NCBI GenBank assembly: GCA_007922225.1
Contig: ML679941.1
Location: forward strand, 59,987,079-60,051,078
DNA: 64,000 bases
Source of the DNA: Emydura subglobosa
Lineage: Eukaryota > Chordata > Testudines > Chelidae
Reading direction: 5' to 3'
The translations under genes were made by a program, and so were the position numbers. The stretch's first letter is position 1. Every line of letters begins with the position of its first letter. This document shows, piece by piece, positions 1 to 13,075 of the stretch. Under the pieces are notes generated by a model. The model was not told the DNA's origin and did not search any database. It saw only the letters and a program-made list of their open reading frames with translations.

Positions 1-3000
1 TTCTCGGTTTCCACCGTGGGCGGCAGGTGAAGTTTCCCCTTGGGAGGCTAGCTCCCTGTCCTGCCTCTTCTGCCGGTGGCCCTGCTCGCACTCCCACCCC
101 CAGTCCGCCCCACATCCCATCCCTGGTCCGCCACAGGCCCTACTCCTCCCTGCTGGAGGGACAGCGAGCGGGGGGGACTCACAGGAATTGAGGGATGAGG
201 AGGAGGAGGGATGAGGAGGGATGCACCAAGCAGTGGGTGGGTTGGGGGTTCTTATGGGGAAGGGAGTGAGGGACCTAGTGAGTGGTGGGTGGGGTGGTCT
301 CACGGAGGAAGGGATAGAGGAGAGGGGGGATGCACGCAGTGGGGACCTCTGGAGAGGGAAAGTGGAGTGGAGGAGAGAAGCAGCCAGGCTTAGCCTCCCC
401 TGGCCTATTATACCCACTGCTCATGGTTTACACACATGTGTACACACACACACCTCCCCACGCACACCCCTAACAGAACCCTTTGGCCACATGGTGCTAG
501 TTTCTGGGCAGACTCTATTGGGATTTGTTTTAGTGTTGAACCTTAACTGTCTCTTACAACTATCTTAAATGAATGGCTCGCTCACACATCTGTTTGAACA
601 AGGTTTTAACTCAACTCATAACAAGGTTTTATCCAGCTCATGACAATATGTATGAAGGTAGCTTAATTGCTAAAGGAAGGACGGTCTGGAAAACATTTAC
701 ATCTCAGCACACTGTCTGGGGTAAGATTTTCAATATTGGTTTAATTAATAAAACAGTTACCAGTTTACTAAAAACTGCTCGCTACTTTTTTTTCCTATTT
801 GGTGGTTCAGACACTTTTCTTACCAGACCACTGTTAGGGGTTTGCAGTTAAATGGGATTTGCACTTCTAAAATAGGTGAAGTATGGGAAGTAGATGCTAA
901 GGAAGGTTAAACCTCAGTAGGCACTCAGAGGTTATTAATTAATGGCACTGGGCTGTTAAGAATATTTGTATTCTAGCAGTAGTATTTTGGGAAGAATCAG
1001 GCTACTTACTTTAGCTACAGTTGAGGCTCCTAAAAAATTAAACATTTACCAGTCTGCCGTGTTTGTCAATACTATAGAGTCTCCTGTTTTAAAGATAAGC
1101 AGCTACTATGCTCATCAACTATAATAGTGAATGCTGAGTTGCACTCATTGTACCAGCTATTTATATATTGGTTATGAACTAGCTTTCAATAGATTGCGGT
1201 GCTAAACAAACAGCAACTCGTTTTGTTTGTTTTTTTAATTGGCAACTCACAGTTAGAAAACACACAGGAGTGATTTATCTGATTCTGCCATTTACACTCA
1301 CTCTTGTGAAATTAAGATGGCAAATTACCAAACTCTTGTGATCACAGCTAGCATTATAACATTGCCCACTATATGTTTTACTTCCAACAAAAACACACCA
1401 AGATATTTGAAACAGCTCCCTCTGTACATATTTTTACTTCATGGGGAACAGCCCCGACAGTACTTCCAATGAAGACCTGGCAGGAAAAGAGAAATAAGAG
1501 AGCGGGGAGGTACAGGGAGAAAGATTACAGTAAACTCTTTTGGCTTATTTCACTGTTAAAACTATAGCCCAATACTTCAGTTGCCTGTTGTTTATTACCT
1601 AATATTTATTCTTGTTTTATATTTTTGTATAATTGTGATGCTGACCTAACCCTTAGCTCTGTAGTTTTCAAACTAGGGTATGTGAGCTCTCATGAGGGGG
1701 TATGTGAGAAAAATCCTGTAATGGTGGACAATGCATCATGTTATCCCTTACAGACCTTCCCTCCCTGTTTTCAGAGGTATATTGTGACCCTATATCAGAT
1801 GGGGATACGTGGTAAGGGGTACGCAGCCTAAAGAGTTTGAAAACCACTGCCTGAGATCAAATAATCAATAAATCCCACCCAAGACAACTGCACCTCTGGG
1901 AGCTGTCAACAGAATTAAAAAAAAACAAAAACAAATATGGAATCTTTTGGAATGTCAAGTGATTAATTAAATTTTAGATGTCATCTGTGATTATCAAAGG
2001 GTGGATATTCCATTAAACATAGGAAGTTAATGACTTCGTTAAAGATATTAATTATTATGTGCAGTGGCTCAAATTCTACTCTTAATTACCCTTATACAGC
2101 TTCAATTAACCAAAATTCAGTGGGGTTTCACAGATGTAGTTGAGGGCAGAATTTTGCCCTTGTGTTATGTGCTTTTATATAAGGTCAATTGGAGGTAAAA
2201 AATCTTTTCCTATTATTATGATTAAGCAGGTTATCCTGTTCTCTGACCGTTGTTTTAATTAACCTTCATTGACAATGTACAGCACTTGAAGATAAGTCAG
2301 TGGCAGGCCTTTGACTCACCTGCGATTCCATTTGCTTTCTTTGATCTCAGCACAGAGGTGCAAGTATTATAATTTTGGAGTAATATTGAAGGTTAACGAG
2401 CAAGTCATTTAATTTTCTGTGTGCTAGCCTGCAGATGTTGAGCCAAATTAATCCCTAGAGAAGTCACTGGAGTTACACCAAGGATTAGTCTGGTTCCATT
2501 GATTTTACTCCTCTCAGTGTACTGGAAAAGACTAATTATTCACAAAGCAGATTGCACCAGTCTTCGCTGCTGAATATATTTATTAGCAACAAGTCCAGCT
2601 AAGCATAGAAACATCTGTAGGTCTGATCAGAACCTTATTCAAACTGTCACACCCCATAGACAGGGACAGATTAAAGCAGTCCTAGGCTCTAGGCACACTC
2701 ACTTTTGGGGTCCCCTCACCCCTCATATCTTGACCCAACCTTAATTTGAGCAATAGTGGCAGGGACCACCCCTACAATAGCTGAGGAGCTCACTACCACT
2801 TGTGTTTGGACAGGCTGGGGCCTCCCTCTTCTCCTGTGCACAGGCAGGCAGGGGCCCATCCCAAAAGAAGGATTCAGCCTCCCCCACCCAGGCAGAGAAT
2901 TCTGTGTATGTCTGTATGTGCCCACTGTGATCATCCCAACAGAGCCCTGATGGGACATCAGAAGGGAGGGGCCAAACCCTGAGTCTTTACTGGGGTGGTG

Positions 3001-5668
3001 TCAGCAAGGGCCTCCAGTGTTTCAGAGGCTTGGTCTGCTCTAGTGGTGGTGGGGGGAGGACAAGCATCTCCCCCCCATCCCCTGTAATGGCTGCTGTTTC
3101 CCTCTTCTGGAGCAGATACCTTCTTGGCCACCCATTTCCAGAATAAATAGAATGCTTCCATGGCAAGCTGAACTTAAATTCTGCTGCAAGATCCCTGAAT
3201 TCTGTCATCTTCAGTGGAAATTCTGTAGCAGATTTAGATAACTAAAACAACTGAGGTTTTATTTAATTAAATGTGAAAATGCTGAATACAGTCAGTACAG
3301 CAACTTTTGTGTTATTTATTTTGGTAGCAAAACCAAATGATTTTAGATTGTCCTCACACCTTCAGTTTTGAGTCAGATGAATGAGGGCGGGTATTTCACG
3401 CCTCTAGGACCTATTGTTTCTGATGGTCTGCAAACTCAAGAAGACATGAATGTATCATTTACATTTGGTTCTTTTTGTTTGGAAGTTTTTCTTTGCAAAA
3501 AATTTTCTAAAAAGAAAATTTCATTTTTAAATTATAGCTTAGGTTAGGATATCATCATGTGGCTTCAGGAAGCAGTAGATATGTGCCTAGTTTTCTATGC
3601 CACAATCCAACCTTTCCTGTGAGGTGTGCAAATTTGGTACGGAAATCTTGGGAGTGTCTTTTTTCACAATATTTCACTACTTCCACTCCTGGTCCCAGCT
3701 GGAATCAGGTTTTTGAAGATGAAAGAAAAGACCGGGGGCGGGAGAAGTGTACTATAAATGAAATGTGTCATATTGCTAAGAATGTTTGGGTTGATCTTTA
3801 GCAAGAGAATGCTTAGGATGGTTCTCATTTTATCTAACCAGGATTGCCCATGAGTGTAAGAGCTTTTTCACCCCTTCATATCCCAGTTCTGACCATACAG
3901 TCTTTCACTACTGAAAGAGATTCCTCATCATCCCTCAGTACCCAGGACTCAATTCTGAAAGACCACAAGTGTAAAATTACCAGGGATGTCAGTGGGAACC
4001 TATGGAGATCTTGTAGTATCAATCCCTTAGTGTGTCACAGGAAATAACAACACCCAAGAATCAAAAATAGTTCATAGGACAGCAATTAGATATTTGCCTC
4101 ATCACAATTCCCCAGAAGTACAAAAACTGAATATAAAGAGTATGCATGTTGCAAGCTATGTTTATATTTCTGTTTAATACAATTTTAAGTACCATAAAGA
4201 GTTAAGAATTCTACTCAAACAGATATGTTTGAGTATTTGTGCATTTAGGTCTGCTCCCTCATTCACTTAAATGAGTTGCTGAATAAATCCATTAGATAAG
4301 CAACTTTGAAATAAACATAGCAAAAGAATTGACAAGTTATTTCATAAAAGAAATTACTTTAAAATTGATCCTTAAATTAATCCAGTATTTTTTATCAGTT
4401 ACTCATTCCTAGAAAAAGCATCTTTGCTGGGCTGCCGCACAGAGAAGCCTGTGCTTCCAACAACATGTTGTGGAAATGGAAATTGTAGGAGTCTAGCTGT
4501 AATTTTAAGCTTTAAAAATTGGGAAATATATATAAATAGGTTTTACTGAGCCCCTATCAGAAATCAGAGGCAATTAGTGTTTTGGCATGTAATTTATGAT
4601 TGCCATGCAGTAAGGGTGGGAAAATTGAACCCTAAGTTAGGATTTTTAGAGGGAGTTTTGTATCTTGTTGTAAACTGTTCACATCATTCTATTTTTGTGT
4701 TCTTTTTCCACTGATGTAAAAACACAGTGATGAACACTAAAAATCATCATATACCAGCAGTTTTTCCATCTTACTTTGGAGACATTGCAGATTTTTCCTT
4801 AGAGGCAACTACTGTGGTAACTCTTGGGAAATGTTGACTGTGTAATAGTTTACCACTGTATAATGGCAAAGAAATGTATCCAATACTGTACTCCATAGTG
4901 TAACAATGTATTTTTATTACATTTTAATAGTTTCTTATATTTAGTTCATGCATGTTCTCAAGAATATAGACCAATTGTTAGCAATCTAATAGAAACACAT
5001 CTTTATTTCTGTAACCCAGCATTTCCCAAGAGCTGTGCGGGCGCATGCCTAAGACTAATATCATGAGAAGGAGCCACACTGCACATAATTTTGAATATTT
5101 GGGGATAGATTCTGATTTTGAATAGCCCTAAGCAAGGGATTGTGTATAAACTGTATTACTCCAGGGATTTCACTCTCCTCTTGAGTACTGCTCCATCTAC
5201 TGCTCACACACCTCTTGAGTAACAATTCACCCCTTTGCTCCCAGGGATAATTTATGCCTATCTTTACCAGCAGTAAGTTACTATGCTTCATGCCCCTCAC
5301 ATATATATAGTTTCTAGCTTAGCTACTCTGCCTATTGAGGTGGGGGTTGGACTGTTCCTTGCCTGTATATTGCCTATCTGTGTCAGGGGAAAAGTAAGCA
5401 TACAAAGGGTCCTGTTTGTTCCTATACTTCCTGACCTAAGGTCTGGGTTGTTTATGTAGGAGTGTGAAGTCTTGGCTCCCTTGCCCAAGTGGGTAGTTTA
5501 TGTCAGAATGTAGCACAATGTAATTAGGGTAGAATGTGGCATTCCTGATTATTTTCACTATCTGCCTTCTGTTGAGAATAATACAGTGCAAAAAGGTGCC
5601 CTGAATTAACATTTACCATTGCTGTGTGCATAACAGATGTAATAATGAGTCTTCTTGGTTGATTTCAG
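1..5668 (+). other. NAV3: NAV3 intron (5' part continues outside window)
   Basis: This is intronic DNA upstream of the first recognisable exon. The first ~420 bases are GC-rich, with G/A-rich runs and CA-rich stretches, and resemble an interspersed-repeat fragment; both strands are open there, so the short frames are composition effects. A hAT-like fold-back element lies at 1659-1849. Pieces at about 2047-2170 and 2440-2540 look like degenerate palindromic interspersed repeats, with phrases such as 'ttcaattaac' and 'ggagttacacc'. I see no exon: nothing resembles the NAV3 sequence expected just before the 5669 exon next to usable splice sites. Confidence 0.6.
1659..1849. mobile_element. Non-autonomous hAT/Charlie-like fold-back element (MITE)
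   Basis: The ends are inverted: the left end reads CTGTAGTTTTCAAACT and the right end reads AGTTTGAAAACCACTG. The 8 bases outside each end, CCTTAGCT and CCTGAGAT, agree at 6 of 8 positions, as expected for an old hAT target-site duplication. There is no transposase frame in its ~190 bases. The termini resemble the widespread amniote Charlie-type end with 'CAGTGGTTCTCAAAC'. The family name is an inference. Confidence 0.6.
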
Positions 5669-5784
5669 AACACACTCAGAAAATGACAGTACCTCTTTAC
5701 CACCTGCTGACTCTTGCACCAGTCCTACTAAAATGGATTTATCATACAGTAAGACTGCCAAACAGTGCCTAGAGGAGATATCTG
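5669..5784 (+). CDS. NAV3: Neuron navigator 3, internal exon (116 bp)
   Basis: The acceptor is TTTCAG before 5669 and the donor is GTGAGT from 5785. The reading frame starts at 5670, so the first base completes a codon begun in the previous exon. It ends one base into a glycine codon at 5784. The 38 codons read THSENDSTSLPPADSC and then a segment ending AKQCLEEIS, which I recognise as the serine/threonine-rich region of NAV3 just before the GEDPETRR motif. That motif follows in the 21570 exon, and the split G codon joins correctly. NAV3 is a large (about 2,400-residue in mammals) cytoskeletal protein with an N-terminal calponin-homology domain and a C-terminal AAA-type ATPase domain. This exon is in the linker between them. 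It is used by the long isoform and would be skipped by a transcript starting at the 11.5-kb alternative exon. Confidence 0.9.
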
Positions 5785-8700
5785 GTGAGTAGTGTGTGGG
5801 GATGTTACATTTGAATAGGAATATACATATATATATATGAAAATTATATTCCTTTGTTTACATAGCTCTCCTACTAATAGCTCAGTAATGGTTTAAAATA
5901 ATACCTTGGATCTCTATTCATTGTATTAAATATGCAGAAAAAGGGAATCAGATGCTGTTAGCACTTCAACTGGAAATTCTTTTATCTAAGCTCTTTCACT
6001 TAGAATATCCTTTTCATCATTTTGCAGAATGTGGAGTGTTCATAAATTAGGATTTCATGACATTATTATTGTCAGTATCATACTGAATGCTCTATGAGGA
6101 ACCTTGAGAATGTCTGACACTGCACTGCATTTAGGAGAATGAGAGCAAATTAAAATGTCAGAAGCTGAAGTGTTAATAAGATAACATTTTTACTTCTGTA
6201 AGTGAATCTGGATTCAGAAAAAGGGAGCATATGAACAAATCCTTACAGTTGTTCTAGCCCATGGCCCACTCAGCAAGGTTCTATCATGGAGTTCCGTCTA
6301 GATATGGGTTCAACTCCTTACTAGATTACAATTGCACAAATGAGTTTATATATTTTTTCAAGACTACAGGTCAGATCATCAGATCTTGTACATTGACATA
6401 GTCCTTTGATGTCAATGGAGCTATGACAATTTACATCAGCTGAGGATCTAGCTATAAATCTAGCTCTCAATGGACACAAAACAAAGTGTGTCACAACTGA
6501 GTTTCTCATCAGGACTGAATTGCATAGAAGAGCTGTGGGGGAATACTTTCAAAGGCCTGCTTGTCTGATCTGTGGTTTCCTTTTTTACTCTGTATTTCTA
6601 CTTTCAAGCTCACTTTTATGAACATAAAGGTGAAATTCTGGCCCATTAAAGTCAACTGGAGTTTTGCCATTTTTCCCCAAATTTTGAAAAATCAAACAAA
6701 AGTTAAAGAACACATCTGGTTTTTCTCACTCAAGATATAATTTGTTTAAAGGAAGTCATTTGACCCGCATAAATCTAAAATATTATCACAATTAAAAAGG
6801 ATGATCTAATTGTCCCAGTTTTGTCAGACTGCTTTGGCATCTGGCCTGATTCATATTAAAACTGAGATTTTGTCTTGTTTCAGTATAGTTAACTGACTCT
6901 TGTCTCAGTTTTTCTTCGAATGTCCCCAACCTGACACCCTTCACTTGCCAAATTCTTGATCAATTTTTGACACGTAGCCCAATCTGTAACCTAGTTAAGT
7001 GTTCCCTCTAGGTTCCAGTTAGACACATATTATCATGAAAACTTCTTGAAGAGAGAAAATTCATTCTACATTAGTTAATCTTTATCTTTCCTAATAGCAG
7101 ATACATGGCTTATTGATCTTATTGTAGGCATAACAATTAAAAACTGATGCATCTAAATAGGTTTAAATATTACAAAGGATGTTTCAAGGAATTATGGTAA
7201 AAAATCACTTTTGTGCCTGCTGAAATGATCCTATAGGATAGCAGGCATTCAGTCCTTTTACTGTTCAGTACAGAAGTGAAAAATGCAACAAGAACAAAAA
7301 CAACAAAAAAGAAAAAATGTCAAATGGTCACTGAAGAGACATCAGAGATGTTTCTGATCTTATTATTCAGGCTCTGTCATTAGCAGCAGACTGCCACAAT
7401 AGGCAGCATGGCTGCACCACTGAGAGTATGGCCATTGGCTCACTGTAAATTGGGCATACAGATGTGTGTCACTCATAATTGGCAGTTAGAGATATGAGGA
7501 ATGGCTGGATCAAATAACCACCCTGTTCAGCAAATGTCACTATATATGAGCTGAATATTATTTGGAATCTATTCATGTGCTGGCTATTCAGGAGACTGTT
7601 CTAGGACGAGCTAGGACAGGGTAAGAGAGAGATTTCCAAGATCCAGCCACTCAGTGGGCTCATCATCCAGCTAGAGATGTCATTTGTACCAAGAACACAT
7701 GCAAGGATGATTTTTGTGATATGGACTCTTATGCTTAAGTAGTTGGGGAGAGCAATAATGAGGTCTTTTTGTCTTTCCATTACCTTTCTCTATTACATTC
7801 TATTCAGGTTCTTATTCTGTGCCTATTACCATGTTACCTGAGCCCCAGGCTTGTTTTATTTCCTGAGTGGCTTGATACCCAAACACACTAGCCAGAAGTA
7901 CAGTTAGTCAAAAAGGATCTACTCCTACGAGGTGCTGAGCATCCCCTGTAAAATGATTTAGACAAAGGGAATTGAGGTCATTCAGCCACACACAGGACTG
8001 GGTCCAGAAAGCTCTGTTCCATTTGCATTATATTTGTTTCCTTTGTCATTCTGGTCTTTATTATTGCTTTTAAAGTGTCAAGTGCTTACTGGGTATTTTA
8101 CAATGCAAATAGAAAGACTAGGTCCCCAGCTCAAAGTTCTTACAAGTCTAAAGGCCTGATTCCACCAAGACTTATGTATGTGCTTAACTTTATCCACTTC
8201 ATGCACCAAGGACTTCAGTAAGACTGCTTGTTGTGCATACAAAAGGTGATGTGAAATAGGTCCAAATGTACTAAGAATTAATTAAGTTTAGCATGTTGTT
8301 CTAATTTTGTGGGTTTTCTAGCTCAGTTATATAATTCATTAAAAAGGGCCAAACTATGCACTCAAACATCAATGAAAGTTGTGTGTGCTTATCTGAGAAC
8401 AGAATTCTCTATAGAGTATCGCATTTTTAAATCCTTTTTAAGATTCCTTTGTATGAGCTGCATTCTAAAAAATAAGATGTATTATTACTATAACCATGGG
8501 GTTGGGAAAATTCACTATTCTTGTCCTCATTAAAAATGACACTTCCATCTTTAGGGTGGGGAGTACTTTAGATTGTAATGTAATTGAGGAATATAATATA
8601 GCAATATTTGCTGCCTCAGAACCTCCTAATGTTATTTCTATTATACAGTCTGTGCTTGTTCAAGGTTTTAGTTGTGTTTCTTTGTTTCCATTTATAATTT

Positions 8701-11039
8701 TTTAATATTTAAAATGGGAGAATGAGCTTTAGAAGACTATATTTCAAGTAAATAAACCTGGGATTCTTCTATATTGCAGTTTTAGATATTGTCACATTAC
8801 AGAGGTACATGGTAAATCAGAGGGTAGGTTAAAATCATCATAACAAAGAGAGGGTTATAATAATTCAGAGTTCTTTGTGCTGTGCATTCATCCCAAGGTA
8901 AACATGTACATCTGATGTATTGTAGGGGATGATGGTTGTAATCTGGGCACCTAAGACCGGGGTCTTATGGAAAAAAATAGTATGTGATCATGTAATAAAT
9001 GTCGGTAGTACAATACATATGCACAGAAAGAGACGAGTTAAGATTGCAGAGGAAACCTGAGTTGTAACATATCTAACATTTGAGTGTTTGGCTTTGCTAC
9101 CTTAATAACATTTCTAAAGTAGTTTTTGGTTTTTATTTATTTATTTTTGGGGGGTCGTGTGCGCACTTGCACGCGCGCGCGCACACACACACACAAATAA
9201 TAAAATAGGTGTATATCAAGTTCACACATTTCCAGGGCCCCCACATGGGGGGGGGAAGGGTACACTTTACTGGTGCCCGGAGGCCCTGGGGGGGGCCCGG
9301 CCTAGGTTGCAACCCCCATGGGTATGTGTGTGGGAGAGGGTCTGTGTTACAAGTTTGTACTGGACCTGAAAAAATTATGCTTGGGCCCTGCACTTTTCTG
9401 CTGCCAGGTAGCTCTTGTTCCCGACTGAAGCATACACAGTAGCTGGCTGGAGGACTAACTGCATTTCTCAGATTTCACACCCTTATAGATGATGTGTGGG
9501 CAAGCTCATTAACTCTATTGAGTAGTATGGAGGAATCCTGCCCTACTGCTTACAAAGATGAACAAGACACTACCTTCTTCTCCCCATTGCACAGCAAGGC
9601 TGCACTAATTTGAAGCAATTGAAAATAGTCCTTTGGCCGCCAACATCATGCAAATAGAAGAGTGTTCATTGCTGGAATTCTCTCTCTCCCCCTTTTGGGA
9701 GGGTGGGAGGGAGTGGAGAAGGGCAGGATTTCCCTTAGTTCATTTCATTTTGAGCATCTTCCTTCCTGTGCACTCTGTGTCTAGAGGGGTCCAGCAGTGA
9801 TTTAGTTTTCAAAGTGATCATCACTTTAACCCCATTAGATTTCATTTTTCATTTTATTTTTGGTTTGTTGGAGTCCCCCAGGAAAAACACACCTTCCATT
9901 TTGTTTTTAGGAGATATATTTTTATCTAGCCTACCTTCAGTAACAGCTGTAAAGTGAGAGGATGAAAAGCAAATACTGCACTGGGGCTATTCTTAATGCC
10001 CATCTATTACTAAAATAGAAAGTCTGCAAATAACCTGTCCTTGTGTATCATTAATTCCTAGGGTTTCCCACAATACTGTGTATTACAGGTGTATCATGAA
10101 TCAATGTATTATGTAACATTTCTATAGCTATATTTTGACATTTCTGCACAGTGTTTGTCCAAATTGATTGCTTCTGGGTAAAAGTCTGTCTTTTAAAGAT
10201 GGGATAAAATTCTTCTTTAGTGCTAATTTTCTGTTCAAGTGTCTTAATTCTTAATACAAGTATTTTTTTCCCCACTGGGAGAAGATTATATTTTAAATGT
10301 TAGTGTCCTTGCATGGGTGTCATTTCTTTATATGTGTAAAAGTAACATTTAGCTCTTGTGAACTTTGTTTCAAACTTGAAATTGGGTATCTTTGTAAGAA
10401 AATTGTATTCTTTCCATAGAGTGTTCCATTTAATAGGCTCCTTTTGAAGGGTTGTGAAGCCTTGATTTTTATCAAAGCTTTATAATTCCATAGCAGCTGC
10501 TGAATCCCAAGATTTTTTATTGAAGGATGACATGAAGTCTTTCACTTTATAAATCACTGCCACACAGTGGGTTGGTAGCATAAGGTTCCATTCTTTAGTT
10601 TCTTTATCCTTTTAAATTATAGTTATTCATTTACAGCAGAAATTGCAAGATTCAAGAGCCATTTGCAAATCTGCTTTTTAACAGCCTGCAAAAGGAGTAG
10701 CAGGGAGAAGGAAGAAATAGCTTCTCATTCGTACCTTCCAGGGAGAAAAATAGCATGTGTGTGAGCTAGGGCTAATAATGTGGCAGCCCATTCAGGTGAA
10801 ACTATGTCTTAAAACCTGTGGCATTTTAAACTGGACAGAGGCTTCTGTGTCTCCGGTTTAATTCACCAGGATGTTTGCTGCCATGGCAGCCAGCAGCATC
10901 CACTGCAGTAGCAGAGAAGAGTCATAGATCTGGGAATGCAGGTTGAATACTAAAATGTGAGGAGGCTTGTGCAGAGCTTTGCTTCAGTGGTTAATTTTGG
11001 CTGTTGTTGAGCTCTGACGTGTAGGCTGTACTTGCAGCT
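5785..11039 (+). other. NAV3: NAV3 intron segment before the alternative first exon
   Basis: This is AT-rich intron with no coding exon that I can support. It contains a short AT dinucleotide run near 5824-5839, old palindromic interspersed-repeat remnants (for example 6630-6670 and 8155-8270), and an alternating CG/CA tract at 9156-9195. A G/C-tract-rich patch lies at about 9225-9310, inside sequence that otherwise looks unique. The rest shows nothing recognisable. Confidence 0.6.
9156..9195. repeat. Alternating purine-pyrimidine tract (GT/GC/AC), Z-DNA prone
   Basis: The tract runs GTGTGCGCAC, then about six CG/GC steps, then about eight CA steps. Strictly alternating purine-pyrimidine sequence of this kind is known to favour left-handed DNA under supercoiling. 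No function is shown here. Confidence 0.85.
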
Positions 11040-11571
11040 CAGTGTCAGCCCATCTAAAGTAAAGAGCTGAGCATTGGGATCCGTCATGATGTGGTGAGAG
11101 GAAATAAAGCACCCGACAGTGCTTGCGCTGTACTTTGGATTTTAGAACACAGCAGCAGTAGAGAGAGAGAGAGAGATGCAGGCCCATCGTTCTGATGAGA
11201 CTGGTGATTGGATGAAGAGGGGAGAACTCAGTTGGGTTTTGGGATTACTTCTGTGTGGGAGCAGAGTGTTTGATCAACTCTCTTCTGCCTGAGAGAAATT
11301 CAAGTAAAAATGCCTGTAAGTATTGCAGATTAAAGTGGCTTAGCCCAAGCAGTAGTGTAAATTTAGAGAAAATGACTGTGCCTGTCTAGTCAGCTACAGC
11401 ACATAAACTGGATGCTTGAGCTTTGCTTTTCATTACAAGTGCAGAGATGTGCTACATGGCGTGTGCATTGTACAGTGCTGAACGGGTCACGTCTGAGACG
11501 GACTTAAAGAGCTGAGCTACTGTAAATCTCGGAATATGAAATCTAACTGAGGCGAAGCTTTAGCAGTAAGG
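11040..11571 (+). promoter_or_regulatory. NAV3: Putative internal NAV3 promoter and 5' UTR of alternative first exon
   Basis: This stretch lies immediately upstream of an ATG-initiated exon that has a donor but no usable in-frame acceptor, so transcription would have to start here. A GA-repeat sits at 11159-11176 and an inverted CCAAT box (ATTGG) at 11207-11211. There is no clear TATA box or CpG island. The in-frame TGA at 11548-11550 closes the frame eight codons before the ATG, as expected of a 5' UTR. The transcription start cannot be placed from sequence; promoter function is inference. Confidence 0.35.
11159..11176. repeat. Short GA repeat
   Basis: About eight GA units lie within the putative promoter/5' UTR of the alternative NAV3 exon. 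GA tracts of this kind are common in promoters, but this one is short. Confidence 0.8.
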
Positions 11572-12115
11572 ATGCAACGACCTGCTGAATTATCAGTCTT
11601 TAAAGGCAAGGATGTTAGAAGGGGGAATGCTCGTCTTCAGAAACAGAAGTCTTTGACCAACCTTACACTCATAAGTGAAGGGGAGAAGAGACGATACTCA
11701 TGCAGGGAGAACTGGTTTGGAAATGCCTCCAAGTCTAGCCAGAGTTATCGTCAGAGAGAGACAGAAGTTGGAGATAGAATCTCAGTGTCAAAGTTGCTCT
11801 CGCAGTCGGTGCACTCTCTTTACCATCCCAGCAGTGCAACCCCCCAGGAAACTGAAGTTCTCCCACCTGCTAGAAGCAATAAGTCAAGTAGAAGATTTGG
11901 AGGCCAGTCTCTAGATGAAGGTTTTCAGGTTGGTAATGAGGAAAGGGGCAAATCAGATGATAAACATGTGCCCTGCAAGTCAAATTTCACTAGCAAGAAC
12001 TGGGCAGAGGAAGAGGAAGAAGGCTGCCTCCGTGAAGGGACCGCACAGCTGGATGAGGATGTCATAATGACAATGCTGGGGGACCTAGAACAAGTACTTT
12101 ACACTGATATATTAG
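11572..12115 (+). CDS. NAV3: Neuron navigator 3, putative alternative first coding exon (181 codons + 1 nt)
   Basis: The open frame starts at ATG 11572, with A at -3 and an in-frame TGA eight codons upstream. It runs 181 codons to a near-ideal donor, TTAG|GTAAGT, after 12115. The last exon base is the first base of a glycine codon, exactly the phase of the 5669-5784 exon, so splicing to 21570 gives ...YTDILG-EDPETRR without a frame change. The encoded segment begins MQRPAELSVF. It has basic, serine-rich stretches (for example KQKSLTNL), an acidic run of five Glu, and a hydrophobic-acidic end (DEDVIMTMLGDLEQ) that could form a helix. It has no calponin-homology domain. A transcript from here would make a shorter NAV3 lacking the CH domain, known as a feature of some NAV-family isoforms. 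The reading frame, splice phase and donor are seen. Use as a first exon is inferred; I do not recall this peptide from a named isoform. Confidence 0.72.
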
Positions 12116-12959
12116 GTAAGTTAACTTCTGTTTAACACAAGAAAGGGCAGAGAGTTACATAAGTGTTTAGAATATATCTGCATTGAGCAGACTTCTGTTG
12201 TTGACAGTAATATTGTGAGACAGAATTGGGTTTATTTGTAGTAATATGTAAAATTGAGTTTTAGAGTATTCCTCTCTTACTAGCCTCCTTTAGCTTTAAA
12301 GACTGTAGTAAATGAAGACCAGTTTCTAAATCTTTTTTGATAGGTACATTAGCAGCAATACAGTATGTAAATAATTGAGCACAGCTTTCTTAGCTCTTTA
12401 AAAATAAAGTGAAACATGTGTTACCAGTTTATTAATACATATTTTATTTCATTTTTAATAACTTTCCTTCTCATTAATGTAAAATTAGGCACCTTGGATT
12501 CTTAACAAGGATTGTTTTATGTAGGCAATTTCATGGCCTACTTATGACTTTATCCTCACATTTCCACTCCTCCCTGCAGATAATCTCATCCATAAACATG
12601 GAATTTGCACAGAATTGTGGGTGCCAAAGCTTCACATTCTAGCTACATCAGTACATGATAGTAAGCATCTAAATTTCACAGCCATAGGTACTTCAAAAAG
12701 CTTCTGTGCTGCTGGTATTACTTTTCATCTCATTCCTTGAAAGGGTGGGTTGTTCAAAGTGTTAATTTCAGAAGCTTTCTGTAGGAACATGGTTGAAAAT
12801 ATGCTTCCTTTGCCAAGTTTATATAGCATGTATCTAGTCTGTATGTTTCCTAGTGGTACTTTACACTGAGGTGCCAGGTTTGACTTTTGCATGGAGATTA
12901 GGAAGCAGGTAGTTAAGAAATCTGAATTGTACATCTGACTCTGCCACTGCACTTCTGTG

Positions 12960-13075
12960 AGCTTTCCTTTCCCCATCTGTAAAATGGGGATAATTATACC
13001 TTCCTTTGTAAAGTGCTTTGAGATCTAAGGATGAAAAATTCTACATGGGAGCTTATTATTATTACTATTAGCTGG
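12960..13075 (+). repeat. MIR/CORE-SINE-like 3' fragment
   Basis: It contains the phrase CCCATCTGTAAAATGGGGAT followed by an AT-rich tail with TTATTATTATT. This matches the highly recognisable 3' half of MIR-type SINEs and their L2-related tails. It is degenerate, with no visible target duplication. Confidence 0.6.

Noticed and set aside
11310..11321. ATGCCT|GTAAGT as another tiny first exon
   Set aside because: The donor is good, but it leaves phase 0 whereas the 21570 exon needs one extra base, so it cannot give NAV3 protein. It could only be a uORF or a noncoding leader.
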